Source of the DNA: an uncultured Clostridia bacterium
Lineage (GTDB): Bacteria; Bacillota; Clostridia; Oscillospirales; Butyricicoccaceae
Direction: 5' to 3'
NCBI GenBank assembly: GCA_947856675.1
Contig: CANUCM010000067.1
Coordinates: 15,977-79,976, forward strand
Length of the DNA: 64,000 bases
Under the pieces are notes generated by a model, which was given only the letters and a program-made list of their open reading frames with translations, did no database searches and was not told where the DNA came from. Below, piece after piece: positions 33,542 through 42,172 of the stretch. Numbering within the stretch: position 1 is the first letter of the stretch; each line of letters starts with the position of its first letter. The position numbers were made by a program, and so were the translations under genes.

Positions 33542-35020
33542 ATGGAAAGCCACAGCATTTATGAATCAATTGCCACGCGTACAGGCGGCGATATTTATAT
33601 CGGAGTGGTCGGGCCGGTCAGAACGGGAAAGTCGACCTTTATCAAAAGCTTTATGGAAAGCATGGTTTTGCCCAATATCAGCGATATATACCTGAAGGAA
33701 CGGGCTCGGGATGAGCTGCCGCAAAGCGGATCCGGCAAAACCATTATGACGGCAGAACCCAAGTTCGTACCCGAAGAGGCGGTGGAAATCTGCATCGAGG
33801 GAGAAGCACACTTCCGTGTGCGCATGATTGACTGTGTCGGGTACATGGTGCGCGGCGCTGTCGGACAATTTGAAGGCGACGTTCCCCGGATGGTCATGAC
33901 TCCATGGTCCGACAGCGAAATGCCGCTGGCCAAAGCGGCTGAAATCGGAACCAGAAAGGTTATCACCGAACACTCGACCATCGGGCTCGTTGTCACAACC
34001 GACGGAAGCATCGGTGATATTCCGAGGGAAGATTACGCAGAAGCAGAGGAGCGCATCGTAAAGGAGCTTCAGGATATCAACAAACCATTCTGCGTCCTGA
34101 TAAACAGCATGAACCCGGGCGGGGAAGATGCGTCGAGGCTTTGTTCGGAACTGACTTCGCGCTACGGCGTGCCCTGCATGGCTTTCAACTGCCTGTCACT
34201 GACGCCGGCGGACATTGAACAGATTCTGTCTGCCGTGCTGTATGAGTTCCCGGCCAAGGAGATCTGCTTTACCCTTCCCGAATGGGTCAGCGCGCTTCCC
34301 GACGACAATCCGCTGCGGGATGAGCTGTACAGCGAAGTGCTTGAAAAGGGCTCGCGTATTCAAAAAATGCGCGACGCCAAAACAGCCATCGCCGCCCTGG
34401 GCGAGTGCGATAAAATTGAACGTGCCGCCGTGACAGACATCCGCCTGGGCGAAGGTATCATCACCGCCTGCGTTGACGTTCCTTCCAAACTGTTCTATGA
34501 GATCTTGTCACGGCAGGCGGGAATAGAAATTGCCGGGGAAGCGGAACTGATGGGCATGCTGTGCGAGATGGCAAACATCCGCCGCGAATACATGCGTCTG
34601 GAAGGCGCACTGGCACAGGTCCGGCAAACCGGATACGGAATCGTTATGCCCAGTGTGTCCGAAATGAAGCTGGCAGAGCCCGAAATTGTCAAACAGGGCG
34701 GCAAGTACGGCGTAAAGCTGCGGGCCAGCGCCCCATCCATCCATATGATCCGTGCGGATATCGAAACCTGCCTTTCGCCGCTGGTCGGAAGCGAACAGCA
34801 GTCAGAGGAGCTCGTCAAATATCTTTTGTCTGGCTTTGAAGATTCTCCGGAAAAGATCTGGGAAAGCAATATTTTCGGAAAATCCTTAAGCGAACTTGTC
34901 AACGAAGGACTGAACAGCAAACTGTACCGCATGCCCGACGAAGCCCGGGCAAAGCTGCAGGAAACGTTGGAGCGCATCATCAACGAAGGCAGCGGCGGCT
35001 TAATCTGTATTATTCTGTAA
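33542..35020 (+). CDS. spoIVA: Spore coat basal ATPase SpoIVA
   Basis: A 492-residue protein, the same length as Bacillus SpoIVA. It has the Walker A GPVRTGKST (24-32, K30), the nearby DCVGYMVRGA with the Walker B-type Asp, a long middle region and the conserved C-terminal GSGGLICIIL. It is the ATPase that polymerises on the forespore surface and forms the coat base. The ATG at 33542 is chosen over 33536 because GGGAGGA is too close to the latter. Confidence 0.98.
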   Translation: MESHSIYESIATRTGGDIYIGVVGPVRTGKSTFIKSFMESMVLPNISDIYLKERARDELPQSGSGKTIMTAEPKFVPEEAVEICIEGEAHFRVRMIDCVGYMVRGAVGQFEGDVPRMVMTPWSDSEMPLAKAAEIGTRKVITEHSTIGLVVTTDGSIGDIPREDYAEAEERIVKELQDINKPFCVLINSMNPGGEDASRLCSELTSRYGVPCMAFNCLSLTPADIEQILSAVLYEFPAKEICFTLPEWVSALPDDNPLRDELYSEVLEKGSRIQKMRDAKTAIAALGECDKIERAAVTDIRLGEGIITACVDVPSKLFYEILSRQAGIEIAGEAELMGMLCEMANIRREYMRLEGALAQVRQTGYGIVMPSVSEMKLAEPEIVKQGGKYGVKLRASAPSIHMIRADIETCLSPLVGSEQQSEELVKYLLSGFEDSPEKIWESNIFGKSLSELVNEGLNSKLYRMPDEARAKLQETLERIINEGSGGLICIIL

Positions 35021-35032
35021 ACAGCTCTGCGG

Positions 35033-35059
35033 GAAAAGCCCGGAAACACCGGGCTTTTC
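35033..35059 (+). terminator. Terminator after spoIVA
   Basis: An 11-bp stem GAAAAGCCCGG / CCGGGCTTTTC with loop AAACA, 12 bases after the stop; T-run within the stem. Confidence 0.82.
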
Positions 35060-35099
35060 TTTCACCGGCTGTCCGTCTTGGATAGAAAAGAGGAGTGGA

Positions 35100-36116
35100 A
35101 TGAACCCCAAAAAACGAATCAGAGCCCGCTCTTCCGCATACCGACGCGCGCGGCATGCCGCAGCACGCCGCAGAAATGCCGCAGCCCCGGGCATATCCCG
35201 TGCCTTTGTTGTATTTGCCGTGCTGTTTCTGGCCCTGGGACTCAGGCTGACGAGCGGCGGACGTTTTGAAATTCTGAAAAACGGAATGTCGGATGTTCTA
35301 AACGACGGGGGAAACGTAAAAGATGCCGTTGCCGTGCTGGGGCAGGCGATTATCGGAGCCGACGAAGACAGCAGCCGGGATCAAAGCGCCATTGTCACTT
35401 TCGGGAAAAAGCTGCTGGGCCTTGAAGACGATTCCGGGCCGGCAAACAGCCCTGACGGGGAAGAAATAACCGACGCGGTTTCTGCCGACACAAATGTATT
35501 TGTGGAAATTGCGCCGGAAACATCGGCCTCCCGCAGCGCCGCTGCGCCCTTGTCCGATCGTCTGGTGCTTCCCGCCGTTGCCGAAAGCCCGGCGCCTGAG
35601 ACCATTACAGCGCAAAACCTGCGCTGGGATTTGCCGGAAGAAGAAACCGAGGATACCACCCCGAATGTCGCATTTGAAATTCCAAACCCCGACAAGGTCG
35701 ACGACACAAAATATGAGCTGCCCTTTGCTTATCAGCGTCCTTTAAGCAGCGCCCGCATCACATCGGGGTTTGGCTACCGGATCCACCCCATCCACGGCAA
35801 CACAACCTTCCATTACGGCGTTGATCTGGCGGCGGCATCCGGCACCCCGGTGTATGCGTTTGCCGGAGGTACGGTGGAGGAAACCGGGTACAACTCGGTT
35901 TACGGAAACTATGTACTTCTTTCCCATCCGGATGGTTTCGCCTCGTTTTACGGGCATTTAAGCAAAGTGTATGTAAAAAACGGCGCTGACGTGTCCTGCG
36001 GGCAGAAAATTGCCGCAGTGGGAAGCACCGGCTGGTCCACCGGCCCGCACCTTCACTTTGAAGTCCGGAAAAACGGAAAAATCCTCAATCCGCTGGATTA
36101 CCTGAGCTTTGAATAA
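35100..36116 (+). CDS. spoIVFA: M23 metallopeptidase-domain membrane protein, SpoIVFA-like
   Basis: A 338-residue protein. Residues 1-33 are very basic and Arg/Ala-rich, then one membrane segment (about 36-52), an acidic Ser/Ala/Glu-rich stalk and a C-terminal M23 (LytM) domain (about 210-335). The domain retains the zinc ligands (H...D in FHYGVDLA, HxH in GPHLHFEV). The following gene is a SpoIVFB-like site-2 protease, which suggests it is the SpoIVFA partner regulating pro-sigma-K processing; a SpoIIQ-like role cannot be excluded. Unlike many SpoIVFA proteins the catalytic ligands look intact. Confidence 0.72.
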   Translation: MNPKKRIRARSSAYRRARHAAARRRNAAAPGISRAFVVFAVLFLALGLRLTSGGRFEILKNGMSDVLNDGGNVKDAVAVLGQAIIGADEDSSRDQSAIVTFGKKLLGLEDDSGPANSPDGEEITDAVSADTNVFVEIAPETSASRSAAAPLSDRLVLPAVAESPAPETITAQNLRWDLPEEETEDTTPNVAFEIPNPDKVDDTKYELPFAYQRPLSSARITSGFGYRIHPIHGNTTFHYGVDLAAASGTPVYAFAGGTVEETGYNSVYGNYVLLSHPDGFASFYGHLSKVYVKNGADVSCGQKIAAVGSTGWSTGPHLHFEVRKNGKILNPLDYLSFE

Positions 36117-36120
36117 ACCG

Positions 36121-36744
36121 ATGAAAAAAATCCATGTTACATATCCGCTTCTGGCTGTGGCCGCCATTGCGCTGGCCTTTGACCAAAGCGGATGGATCCT
36201 TTTGTTTCTTGCGGCGGCTGGTGTGCATGAGCTTGGCCACCTGGCCGCCATTCTTTTGTCCGGAGGCAAAATCCGGACACTGACCGCCGGGATTCGCGGC
36301 ATGCAAATTACCTACGACGCTCTGCGGCCGACTTCGTACGCGGCGGATGCTGCGGCAGCGCTGTCAGGGCCTGCGGCCAGCTTTGCCGCAGCAGGGCTGA
36401 CCGCAGCATTTGCCGGTGCAGGCGCAGGCACGGATCTGGCCTATTTTTGCGGCGTTAATCTCATTCTGGGCGTTTTCAACCTGATTCCGGCCGCCCCTCT
36501 GGACGGCGGACGTGCGCTCAGGGCTCTTTTGCTTGCGGTTTTGGGCCCCGGCTCCGGAGAGCGGATTGCCGATCGCGTTTCATTGATTGCAAGCTGCGCG
36601 CTGTGCGCCGCCGGTGCCGGGCTTTTATGCTTTACCCGCTGCAATGCGTCCCTGTTGTTTGCCGGACTTTTGACACTCAGCTCTGTCAGCTTGCCCGGCG
36701 GCAGGTCAAAACGCCGCATTCCGCCTTCTCCCGCACGAAAATAA
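36121..36744 (+). CDS. spoIVFB: Site-2 protease, SpoIVFB-like (M50)
   Basis: A 207-residue, strongly hydrophobic membrane protein with the zinc motif HELGH (HExxH) in the second segment and the NLIPAAPLDGGR motif supplying the third ligand. It probably processes pro-sigma-K in the mother cell during sporulation, with the upstream M23 protein. It lacks the C-terminal CBS domain of Bacillus SpoIVFB. ATG at 36121 is chosen; an in-frame TTG at 36109 is possible. Confidence 0.78.
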   Translation: MKKIHVTYPLLAVAAIALAFDQSGWILLFLAAAGVHELGHLAAILLSGGKIRTLTAGIRGMQITYDALRPTSYAADAAAALSGPAASFAAAGLTAAFAGAGAGTDLAYFCGVNLILGVFNLIPAAPLDGGRALRALLLAVLGPGSGERIADRVSLIASCALCAAGAGLLCFTRCNASLLFAGLLTLSSVSLPGGRSKRRIPPSPARK

Positions 36745-36811
36745 TCTTTTTCTTTACATCCGCCTGCATGTGGGATATGATTATTCATGTATCAAATGCA
36801 CGGGAGGAACC

Positions 36812-38644
36812 ATGAATAATCAGCTTGCCGCGTGTCTTGAACACGTCAAAAAGCCGTCGCGCTATACGGGCGGCGAATACGGCTCCATTGTGAAGGACAA
36901 GCAGGCGGTCGATGTCCGCTTTGCGTTTTGTTTTCCGGAGCTTTACGAAATCGGAATGTCACATTTGGGCTCAAAAATCCTGTATGGATTGCTCAACTCC
37001 ATGGACGGCGTATGGTGTGAGCGCGTATATGCCCCGTATGTGGATATGGAGCGCGAAATGCGCGCCCGCGGCGTCCCGCTGTACGCGCTGGAGAGCGGGG
37101 ACGCGCTGTCGTCTTTTGATATTCTCGGCTTTACGCTGCAGTATGAGCTCAATTATACGGCCGTGCTCAATATGCTTGACATGGCCGGGATCCCGTTTTA
37201 CTCCTCGCAGAGGCCCGAACTGACTCCGCTGATCATCGCAGGTGGCCCCTGCGTGTATAACTGCGAGCCGGTTGCCGATTTCTTCGATATTGTTGTAATC
37301 GGCGAAGGGGAGGAGGTACTGCCTGAGCTGATCGCCCTGTACCGCGCAGCGCGCAGCGCGGGTCTTTCCAAAAAGGATTTTCTTCGCCGGGCCGCCGGAA
37401 TACAGGGGCTGTACGTGCCATCCATGTATGAAGTTTCCTACCACACAGACGGCACAATCGCAGCCGTTGCCCCCACCGGCGGTGCACCGGCTGTTGTCCG
37501 TAAGCGGGTGATTGCGGACTTTGACAAGGCATATTATCCCGAAAGCTTTATCGTCCCCTCCACCGAAATCGTATTTGATCGGGCGATGGTCGAGCTGTTC
37601 CGCGGCTGCCGTCGCGGCTGCCGGTTCTGCCAGGCCGGATACACATACCGCCCCATCCGGGCAAAACGCCCGGAAACTCTGGAAAAACAGGCCCGGGCAC
37701 TGGTGGATAACACCGGATATGACGAGGTTTCGCTGACTTCGCTCAGCTCAAGCGACTACGCGCACCTTGAAACCCTGTGCGAAAGCCTGGTTTCTGACTT
37801 TGAACCGCGGCACATCAATCTGGCACTGCCTTCTCTGCGCGCCGACAGCTTTAATTTAAACCTTATGGAAAATATCCAAAAGGTTCGCAAAAGCGGCCTG
37901 ACCTTCGCGCCCGAAGCCGGAACCCAGCGCCTGCGCGATGTCATCAACAAAAACCTGCGCGAAGAAGATCTCCAAAACGCCTGCCGCGTTGCCTTTCAGG
38001 CCGGATACAACGGTGTCAAACTGTACTTCATGATGGGCCTTCCCAGTGAAACCGATGAAGATTTGCTCGGAATTGCCTCCATCGCGCGCAATGTCCTTCA
38101 GACCTTCCGTGAAAACGCGCGCAACCGCGCCCGGGGTGTGCGAATTTCCATTGGCGTGTCCACTTTTGTTCCCAAGGCGCAAACCCCGTTCCAGTGGTGC
38201 GGGCAGATAGCACAGGAGGAGATTGTGCGCCGCCAGCAGCTTCTGATGGATGCGCTGAAAATCAAAAATGTCACATACAGCCTGCATGGCTGGAAAGCCA
38301 GCTTTCTTGAAGCAGTGCTTGCCCGCGGCAGCCGCCGGCTGGCTCCCGTCATTGAAGGTGCATGGCGCCGCGGAAGCCGCCTGGACGGATGGGACGAATG
38401 CTTTGATTTGGACCATTGGACGCAGGCCTTTGCAGAGTGCGGTGTAGATCCTGCGTTTTATGCCAACCGAACCATGGGAAAAGAAGAAATTATGCCCTGG
38501 GACCACATCTTTTCCGGCGTGACCAAAGGGTATCTGCGCCGCGAATATGACCGCTCTCTGCAGGGGCTTCCGACGCCCGACTGCCGCATCAGCTGCGGCG
38601 GCTGCGGCGCGCTTTCACTGACGGGAGGGAAGTGCGATGTATAA
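36812..38644 (+). CDS. B12-binding-domain radical SAM protein (TIGR03960 type)
   Basis: A 610-residue protein. The N-terminal half contains a B12-binding-like fold; the radical SAM core holds CRRGCRFCQAGY, the CxxxCxxC cluster motif (near residue 266). The C-terminal part ends with CRISCGGCGA. In many Firmicutes this family is followed by, or fused to, a DUF2344 (TIGR03936) protein, as here. Its reaction is unknown; a role in RNA or ribosome-related modification is often suggested by neighbours but not shown. ATG follows GGGAGGAACC. Overlaps the next gene by 8 bases. Confidence 0.85.
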   Translation: MNNQLAACLEHVKKPSRYTGGEYGSIVKDKQAVDVRFAFCFPELYEIGMSHLGSKILYGLLNSMDGVWCERVYAPYVDMEREMRARGVPLYALESGDALSSFDILGFTLQYELNYTAVLNMLDMAGIPFYSSQRPELTPLIIAGGPCVYNCEPVADFFDIVVIGEGEEVLPELIALYRAARSAGLSKKDFLRRAAGIQGLYVPSMYEVSYHTDGTIAAVAPTGGAPAVVRKRVIADFDKAYYPESFIVPSTEIVFDRAMVELFRGCRRGCRFCQAGYTYRPIRAKRPETLEKQARALVDNTGYDEVSLTSLSSSDYAHLETLCESLVSDFEPRHINLALPSLRADSFNLNLMENIQKVRKSGLTFAPEAGTQRLRDVINKNLREEDLQNACRVAFQAGYNGVKLYFMMGLPSETDEDLLGIASIARNVLQTFRENARNRARGVRISIGVSTFVPKAQTPFQWCGQIAQEEIVRRQQLLMDALKIKNVTYSLHGWKASFLEAVLARGSRRLAPVIEGAWRRGSRLDGWDECFDLDHWTQAFAECGVDPAFYANRTMGKEEIMPWDHIFSGVTKGYLRREYDRSLQGLPTPDCRISCGGCGALSLTGGKCDV

Positions 38645-39278
38645 AGTCCGGCTGCTGTTTGAAAAGCTTGAACCCGCCTGCTATACTTCGCACCTGGATC
38701 TGATGAAGGCCCTGCAGCGTTCCCTGCGCCGCGCGGGCCTGCCCGTCCGGTATTCCGAAGGCTTTAACCCGCACATTGTTTTGTCCATTCTCATCCCGCT
38801 TTCCACAGGATACCGCAGCGTGTGCGAGCTTTGCGACTTTGAACTGACCTGTGATGACATGCCTCCGGATCTGGTGCCGCGGCTGAACCGCGTTTTCCCG
38901 CTCGGACTTCGCGCCATCCATGCCGGCCCGGCCGTGCGTCCGGTTTCGCAGGCGGCTGCATGTGAATATGAGATCCGCTGGCACGGTGTGTGCTGCGCAC
39001 AGCAGGTTCTTACCGCCCTTTCCGATGCCCTTTGTGTGGAAAAGCGCTCCAAGCGCGGCAGCAAACAGGTCGACGTGCGCAGCTATTTAAAGAGCTTTGA
39101 CGCAGCCGACAGGGAAGGGGACACCATATGCCGGTGCGTCGTCCAGGCCGGTGAGGATCCGTTAAACCCCGCCTACCTGACTCTCGCATTGACGCAGAGT
39201 GCCGTATTGCCCCAGGATGTGGCCACTACCTATACAAGATGCGCTATTTTGGATGCAAACGGAAAAGAATTTTTCTGA
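38637..39278 (+). CDS. DUF2344/TIGR03936 protein paired with the radical SAM enzyme
   Basis: A 213-residue protein beginning YKVRLLFEKLEPACYTSHLDLMKALQRSLRRAGLPVRYSEG, divided over the typical family features (SHLD, SEGFNPH). No enzyme motif. It is translated from an ATG overlapping the radical SAM gene, so both probably act together. In other Clostridia the pair precedes rng and rplU; here rplS follows. Confidence 0.85.
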   Translation: MYKVRLLFEKLEPACYTSHLDLMKALQRSLRRAGLPVRYSEGFNPHIVLSILIPLSTGYRSVCELCDFELTCDDMPPDLVPRLNRVFPLGLRAIHAGPAVRPVSQAAACEYEIRWHGVCCAQQVLTALSDALCVEKRSKRGSKQVDVRSYLKSFDAADREGDTICRCVVQAGEDPLNPAYLTLALTQSAVLPQDVATTYTRCAILDANGKEFF

Positions 39279-39283
39279 AAGTG

Positions 39284-39312
39284 TTGCAATCAAACTGGAA
39301 GTGTGATATTAT
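39284..39312 (+). promoter_or_regulatory. Sigma-A promoter of rplS
   Basis: TTGCAA, 17 bases, TATTAT, with a TATAAT 3 bases further as an alternative -10 at poorer spacing. Confidence 0.6.
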
Positions 39313-39315
39313 AAT

Positions 39316-39387
39316 TGGGCATGTATTACGGGTGATCCTCTGCCGTTGTCAGGGCACGAACACCTTGAAGGAAAGGAAATCTGTTGT
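39316..39387 (+). ncRNA. Candidate L19 ribosomal-protein leader
   Basis: The ~70-base 5' leader contains TGCC-GTTGTCAG-GGCA, then CACGAACACCTTGAAGG before the ribosome binding site. An ACACCTT...AAGG element and a short stem before it are reminiscent of Firmicutes L19 autoregulatory leaders, but this rests on memory of the pattern and has not been scanned with a model. Confidence 0.4.
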
Positions 39388-39729
39388 ATGGATCTCATCA
39401 AAAGACTGACAGAGCCTCAGCTCAAAGAAAATGCCGTCAACTTTGGCATCGGCGACACCGTTCGCGTCCACGCCAAAATCAAAGAGGGCAACCGTGAAAG
39501 AATCCAGGTTTTTGAGGGCACCGTCATTGCTCAGAAGCACGGCGGTATCCAGGAAACCGTCACCGTTCGCCGCGTGTCTTATGGCGTAGGCGTCGAAAAG
39601 ACTTTCCCCGTACATTCCCCCAACATCGAGAAGTTCGAAGTTGTGCGCAAGGGCAAAGTCAGACGCGCCAAGCTTTATTATCTGCGTGGCAGAGTCGGTA
39701 AGGCCGCCAAAGTCAAACAGGATATCTAA
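39388..39729 (+). CDS. rplS: Ribosomal protein L19
   Basis: A 113-residue protein with the canonical FGIGDTVRVHAKI, ERIQVFEGTVI, VGVEKTFPVHSP and KLYYLRGRVGKAA stretches. Located at the 30S-50S interface. It heads the conserved rplS-lepB-rbgA-rnhB-yraN block of Firmicutes, though a terminator follows it. Confidence 0.98.
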   Translation: MDLIKRLTEPQLKENAVNFGIGDTVRVHAKIKEGNRERIQVFEGTVIAQKHGGIQETVTVRRVSYGVGVEKTFPVHSPNIEKFEVVRKGKVRRAKLYYLRGRVGKAAKVKQDI

Positions 39730-39741
39730 AGCGCGCACAAG

Positions 39742-39763
39742 AGGGACGGAGCACCGTCCCTTT
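39742..39763 (+). terminator. Terminator after rplS
   Basis: A stem AGGGACGG / CCGTCCCT with loop AGCA, then TTTTATTTTT. Some read-through into lepB is expected since lepB has no clear promoter of its own. Confidence 0.78.
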
Positions 39764-39790
39764 TATTTTTCAAAAAAAGGCTGTGATCTT

Positions 39791-40369
39791 ATGGAAGAAA
39801 ACATTGGCAGCAGCCCCAAACCGTCTGGCAAAAAAGAAAAGCCTTCTGCGGTTTTTGACCTGTTCTACTGGGCTGAAGCGCTGGTTTTTGCCCTGACTTT
39901 TCTCGTGATATTGTCGACGTTTTTTGTCCGCTTTTCCGGTGTCGACGGCAGTTCCATGCTGCCCACGCTGGTGCACCGTGACCAGGTTCTGGTCCAGATT
40001 GCCGGTTATGGCGATCCGCAGCCCGGAGATATCGTGGTTGTGTACGCACCGTACTATGAGGACGAGCCCCTGGTCAAGCGCGTTATCGCCGTCGGCGGCG
40101 ACGTGGTTGACATAAACCCAGACAGCGGCGCGGTCAGCGTAAACGGGCAGGAGCTGTATGAACCGTATATCGCCGAAGCCATCCGGGATCCCGGGAGCGT
40201 TTCCTATCCGTACACGGTACCGGAGGGCCATGTGTTTGTCATGGGCGACAACCGCAACCACAGTACAGACAGCCGTGCGCAGCAAGTCGGCGCACTTCCT
40301 TATGAAAATATTATCGGACGGGTCTTTTTCCGCATATTCCCGCTGAGCAGAATAGGTGGGCTGCAATGA
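39791..40369 (+). CDS. lepB: Signal peptidase I
   Basis: A 192-residue protein with an N-terminal membrane segment (about 28-46), the catalytic Ser55 in SSMLPTL and the catalytic Lys in LVKRVIAVGGD, then the MGDNRNHSTDSR motif. It cleaves signal peptides outside the membrane. AAAGG precedes the ATG. It overlaps rbgA by 4 bases. Confidence 0.95.
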   Translation: MEENIGSSPKPSGKKEKPSAVFDLFYWAEALVFALTFLVILSTFFVRFSGVDGSSMLPTLVHRDQVLVQIAGYGDPQPGDIVVVYAPYYEDEPLVKRVIAVGGDVVDINPDSGAVSVNGQELYEPYIAEAIRDPGSVSYPYTVPEGHVFVMGDNRNHSTDSRAQQVGALPYENIIGRVFFRIFPLSRIGGLQ

Positions 40370-41217
40370 GCATCAACTGGTATCCGGGCCACATGGCGCG
40401 CACCCGGCGGCTGATGGCCGAAGATCTTAAAAATATTGACGCCGTTTGCGAAATCGCTGACGCCCGCATACCGTTCAGCAGCCGCAACCCGGAGCTGGAC
40501 CGGCTGGCGCGCGGCAAACGCAGGCTGTTGGTTCTCAATCGTGCCGATCAGGCCGATCCTTCCAAAACTGCCCGCTGGATTGCCTTTTATAAGTCACGCA
40601 ATCTTGCCGTCATGGCCGCCGACAGCAAAAAAGGCGGCTTTCTTCCGGAGTTCACAGCGGCGGTGCACTCGGTGTGCTCCGACCTGATAGAACGCAACCA
40701 GGCAAAAGGCCAGGTGGGGAAAACCATTCGCCTGATGATTGTCGGCATCCCCAACGTGGGAAAATCATCGTTTATCAACCGGCTTTTGGGCCGAAAATCC
40801 GCCATCGCAGAAGATCGGCCCGGTGTTACACGCAGAAACCAATGGTACACTTTGCCCGGCGGCTTTGATTTTATGGATACACCGGGCATGCTTTGGCCGA
40901 AAATCGAGGATGAACGCACAGGTTACCGCCTCGCTTTTACCGGTACAATCCGCGATGAGATTCTGGACCTCGAGGATCTTGCCTGCCGCCTTTTGGTCAC
41001 CCTGGCGCAACAGGCCCCCGGTGCGGTAACGGCACGCTACGGCATCTGCCCGGACATATCCGAACCTTACAACGGCTTGTGCGCACTGGCCAGAAAACGC
41101 GGCTTTGTTGTCAGCGGCGGGGAAGTGGATACAGAACGCATGGCCCGCGTGCTTCTGGATGAGTTCCGCAGTGGAAAACTGGGGCGCATCACGCTGGAAG
41201 ACCCCTCGGAGTTTTAG
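40366..41217 (+). CDS. rbgA: Ribosome biogenesis GTPase RbgA (YlqF)
   Basis: A 283-residue circularly permuted GTPase: G4 (NRAD) first, then G1 GIPNVGKSS (about 126-134), G2 PGVTR and G3 DTPGML. It begins with INWYPGHMA, a family hallmark, and its C-terminal domain binds the 50S precursor. It acts late in large-subunit assembly. Next to rplS, as in Bacillus. Confidence 0.96.
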   Translation: MSINWYPGHMARTRRLMAEDLKNIDAVCEIADARIPFSSRNPELDRLARGKRRLLVLNRADQADPSKTARWIAFYKSRNLAVMAADSKKGGFLPEFTAAVHSVCSDLIERNQAKGQVGKTIRLMIVGIPNVGKSSFINRLLGRKSAIAEDRPGVTRRNQWYTLPGGFDFMDTPGMLWPKIEDERTGYRLAFTGTIRDEILDLEDLACRLLVTLAQQAPGAVTARYGICPDISEPYNGLCALARKRGFVVSGGEVDTERMARVLLDEFRSGKLGRITLEDPSEF

Positions 41218-41220
41218 CCC

Positions 41221-41826
41221 GTGTACCGGTTTGAACAGGAGCTTTGGGCTCAGGGATCTCTTTTCGTGTGCGGCGTAGACGAAGCCGGGCGCGGCCCGCT
41301 GGCAGGTCCTGTGACCGCCGCGGCTGTCATTTTAAACCCCGACCGCTGTATTGACGGGCTGAATGACTCCAAGAAGCTGTCTGAAAAAAAGAGAGAAGCG
41401 CTGTTTGACCTCATTCAGCAATTCAGCACCGCATGGGGCGTCGGTTGGGCCAGCCCCGGGGAAATCGATGAATACAATATTCTCAACGCCACTTTTCTTG
41501 CAATGAAAAGAGCTGTAAAGCAATTAAGCATTACACCAAGCGTCGTGCTGGTTGACGGAAACCAGGACCCCGGTCTTGGCCTTCATACCACCTGCATTGT
41601 CGGCGGTGACGGAAAAAGCGCCAGCATTGCGGCAGCATCCATTCTGGCCAAGGTGTCCAGAGATCGACTGATGTGTCAGCTGGCGCAGAAATACCCGCAA
41701 TATGGGTTTGAAGTTCACAAGGGATATCCGACCAAAGCGCACCGTGAAGCCGTTTTGCGCTGGGGACCCTGCGAAATCCACCGGCGCAGCTTTTTGAAAA
41801 AATTATTGGGTGAGAATGCTCTATGA
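41221..41826 (+). CDS. rnhB: Ribonuclease HII
   Basis: A 201-residue protein with the catalytic GVDEAGRGPLAGPV stretch (D, E) and the later conserved DGN and SASIAAASILAKVSRD stretches. It removes ribonucleotides from DNA. GTG start, 3 bases after the rbgA stop; overlaps yraN by 4 bases. Confidence 0.96.
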   Translation: MYRFEQELWAQGSLFVCGVDEAGRGPLAGPVTAAAVILNPDRCIDGLNDSKKLSEKKREALFDLIQQFSTAWGVGWASPGEIDEYNILNATFLAMKRAVKQLSITPSVVLVDGNQDPGLGLHTTCIVGGDGKSASIAAASILAKVSRDRLMCQLAQKYPQYGFEVHKGYPTKAHREAVLRWGPCEIHRRSFLKKLLGENAL

Positions 41827-42164
41827 CAGCACAGGGAACAGGGAAGGAAGGCGAGCTGCTGGCCGCGCGGTATCTCAGAAAAAAGGGCTTTGCCATTGTC
41901 GCCATGAATTATAAAACCCGCCTGGGGGAAATTGATTTAATTGCCGAGCGCCGGGGCGTCACCGTGTTTGTTGAAGTCAAAACCCGGAAAAACGCTTCGT
42001 TTTCCACGGCAGCCGAAGCAGTGACTCCGGCCAAGCAGCAGCGGCTGCGTTTGGCGGCGCAGGCCTGGCTTGCCGAAAAAGGGGAGTGCCCCTGCCGGTT
42101 CGACGTCGTGGAAGTGTACACCCAGACCCGGCAGATTCGTCACATTCAAAACGCCTTTTCCTGA
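41823..42164 (+). CDS. yraN: YraN family endonuclease-like protein
   Basis: A 113-residue UPF0102 protein with the restriction-endonuclease-like core: G-x-x-GE-x-LAA-x-YL, then GEIDLIAE and VFVEVKTRKN. Biological role unsettled (suggested processing or recombination). Usual neighbour of rnhB. Confidence 0.93.
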   Translation: MTAQGTGKEGELLAARYLRKKGFAIVAMNYKTRLGEIDLIAERRGVTVFVEVKTRKNASFSTAAEAVTPAKQQRLRLAAQAWLAEKGECPCRFDVVEVYTQTRQIRHIQNAFS

Positions 42165-42172
42165 GGTGAATT

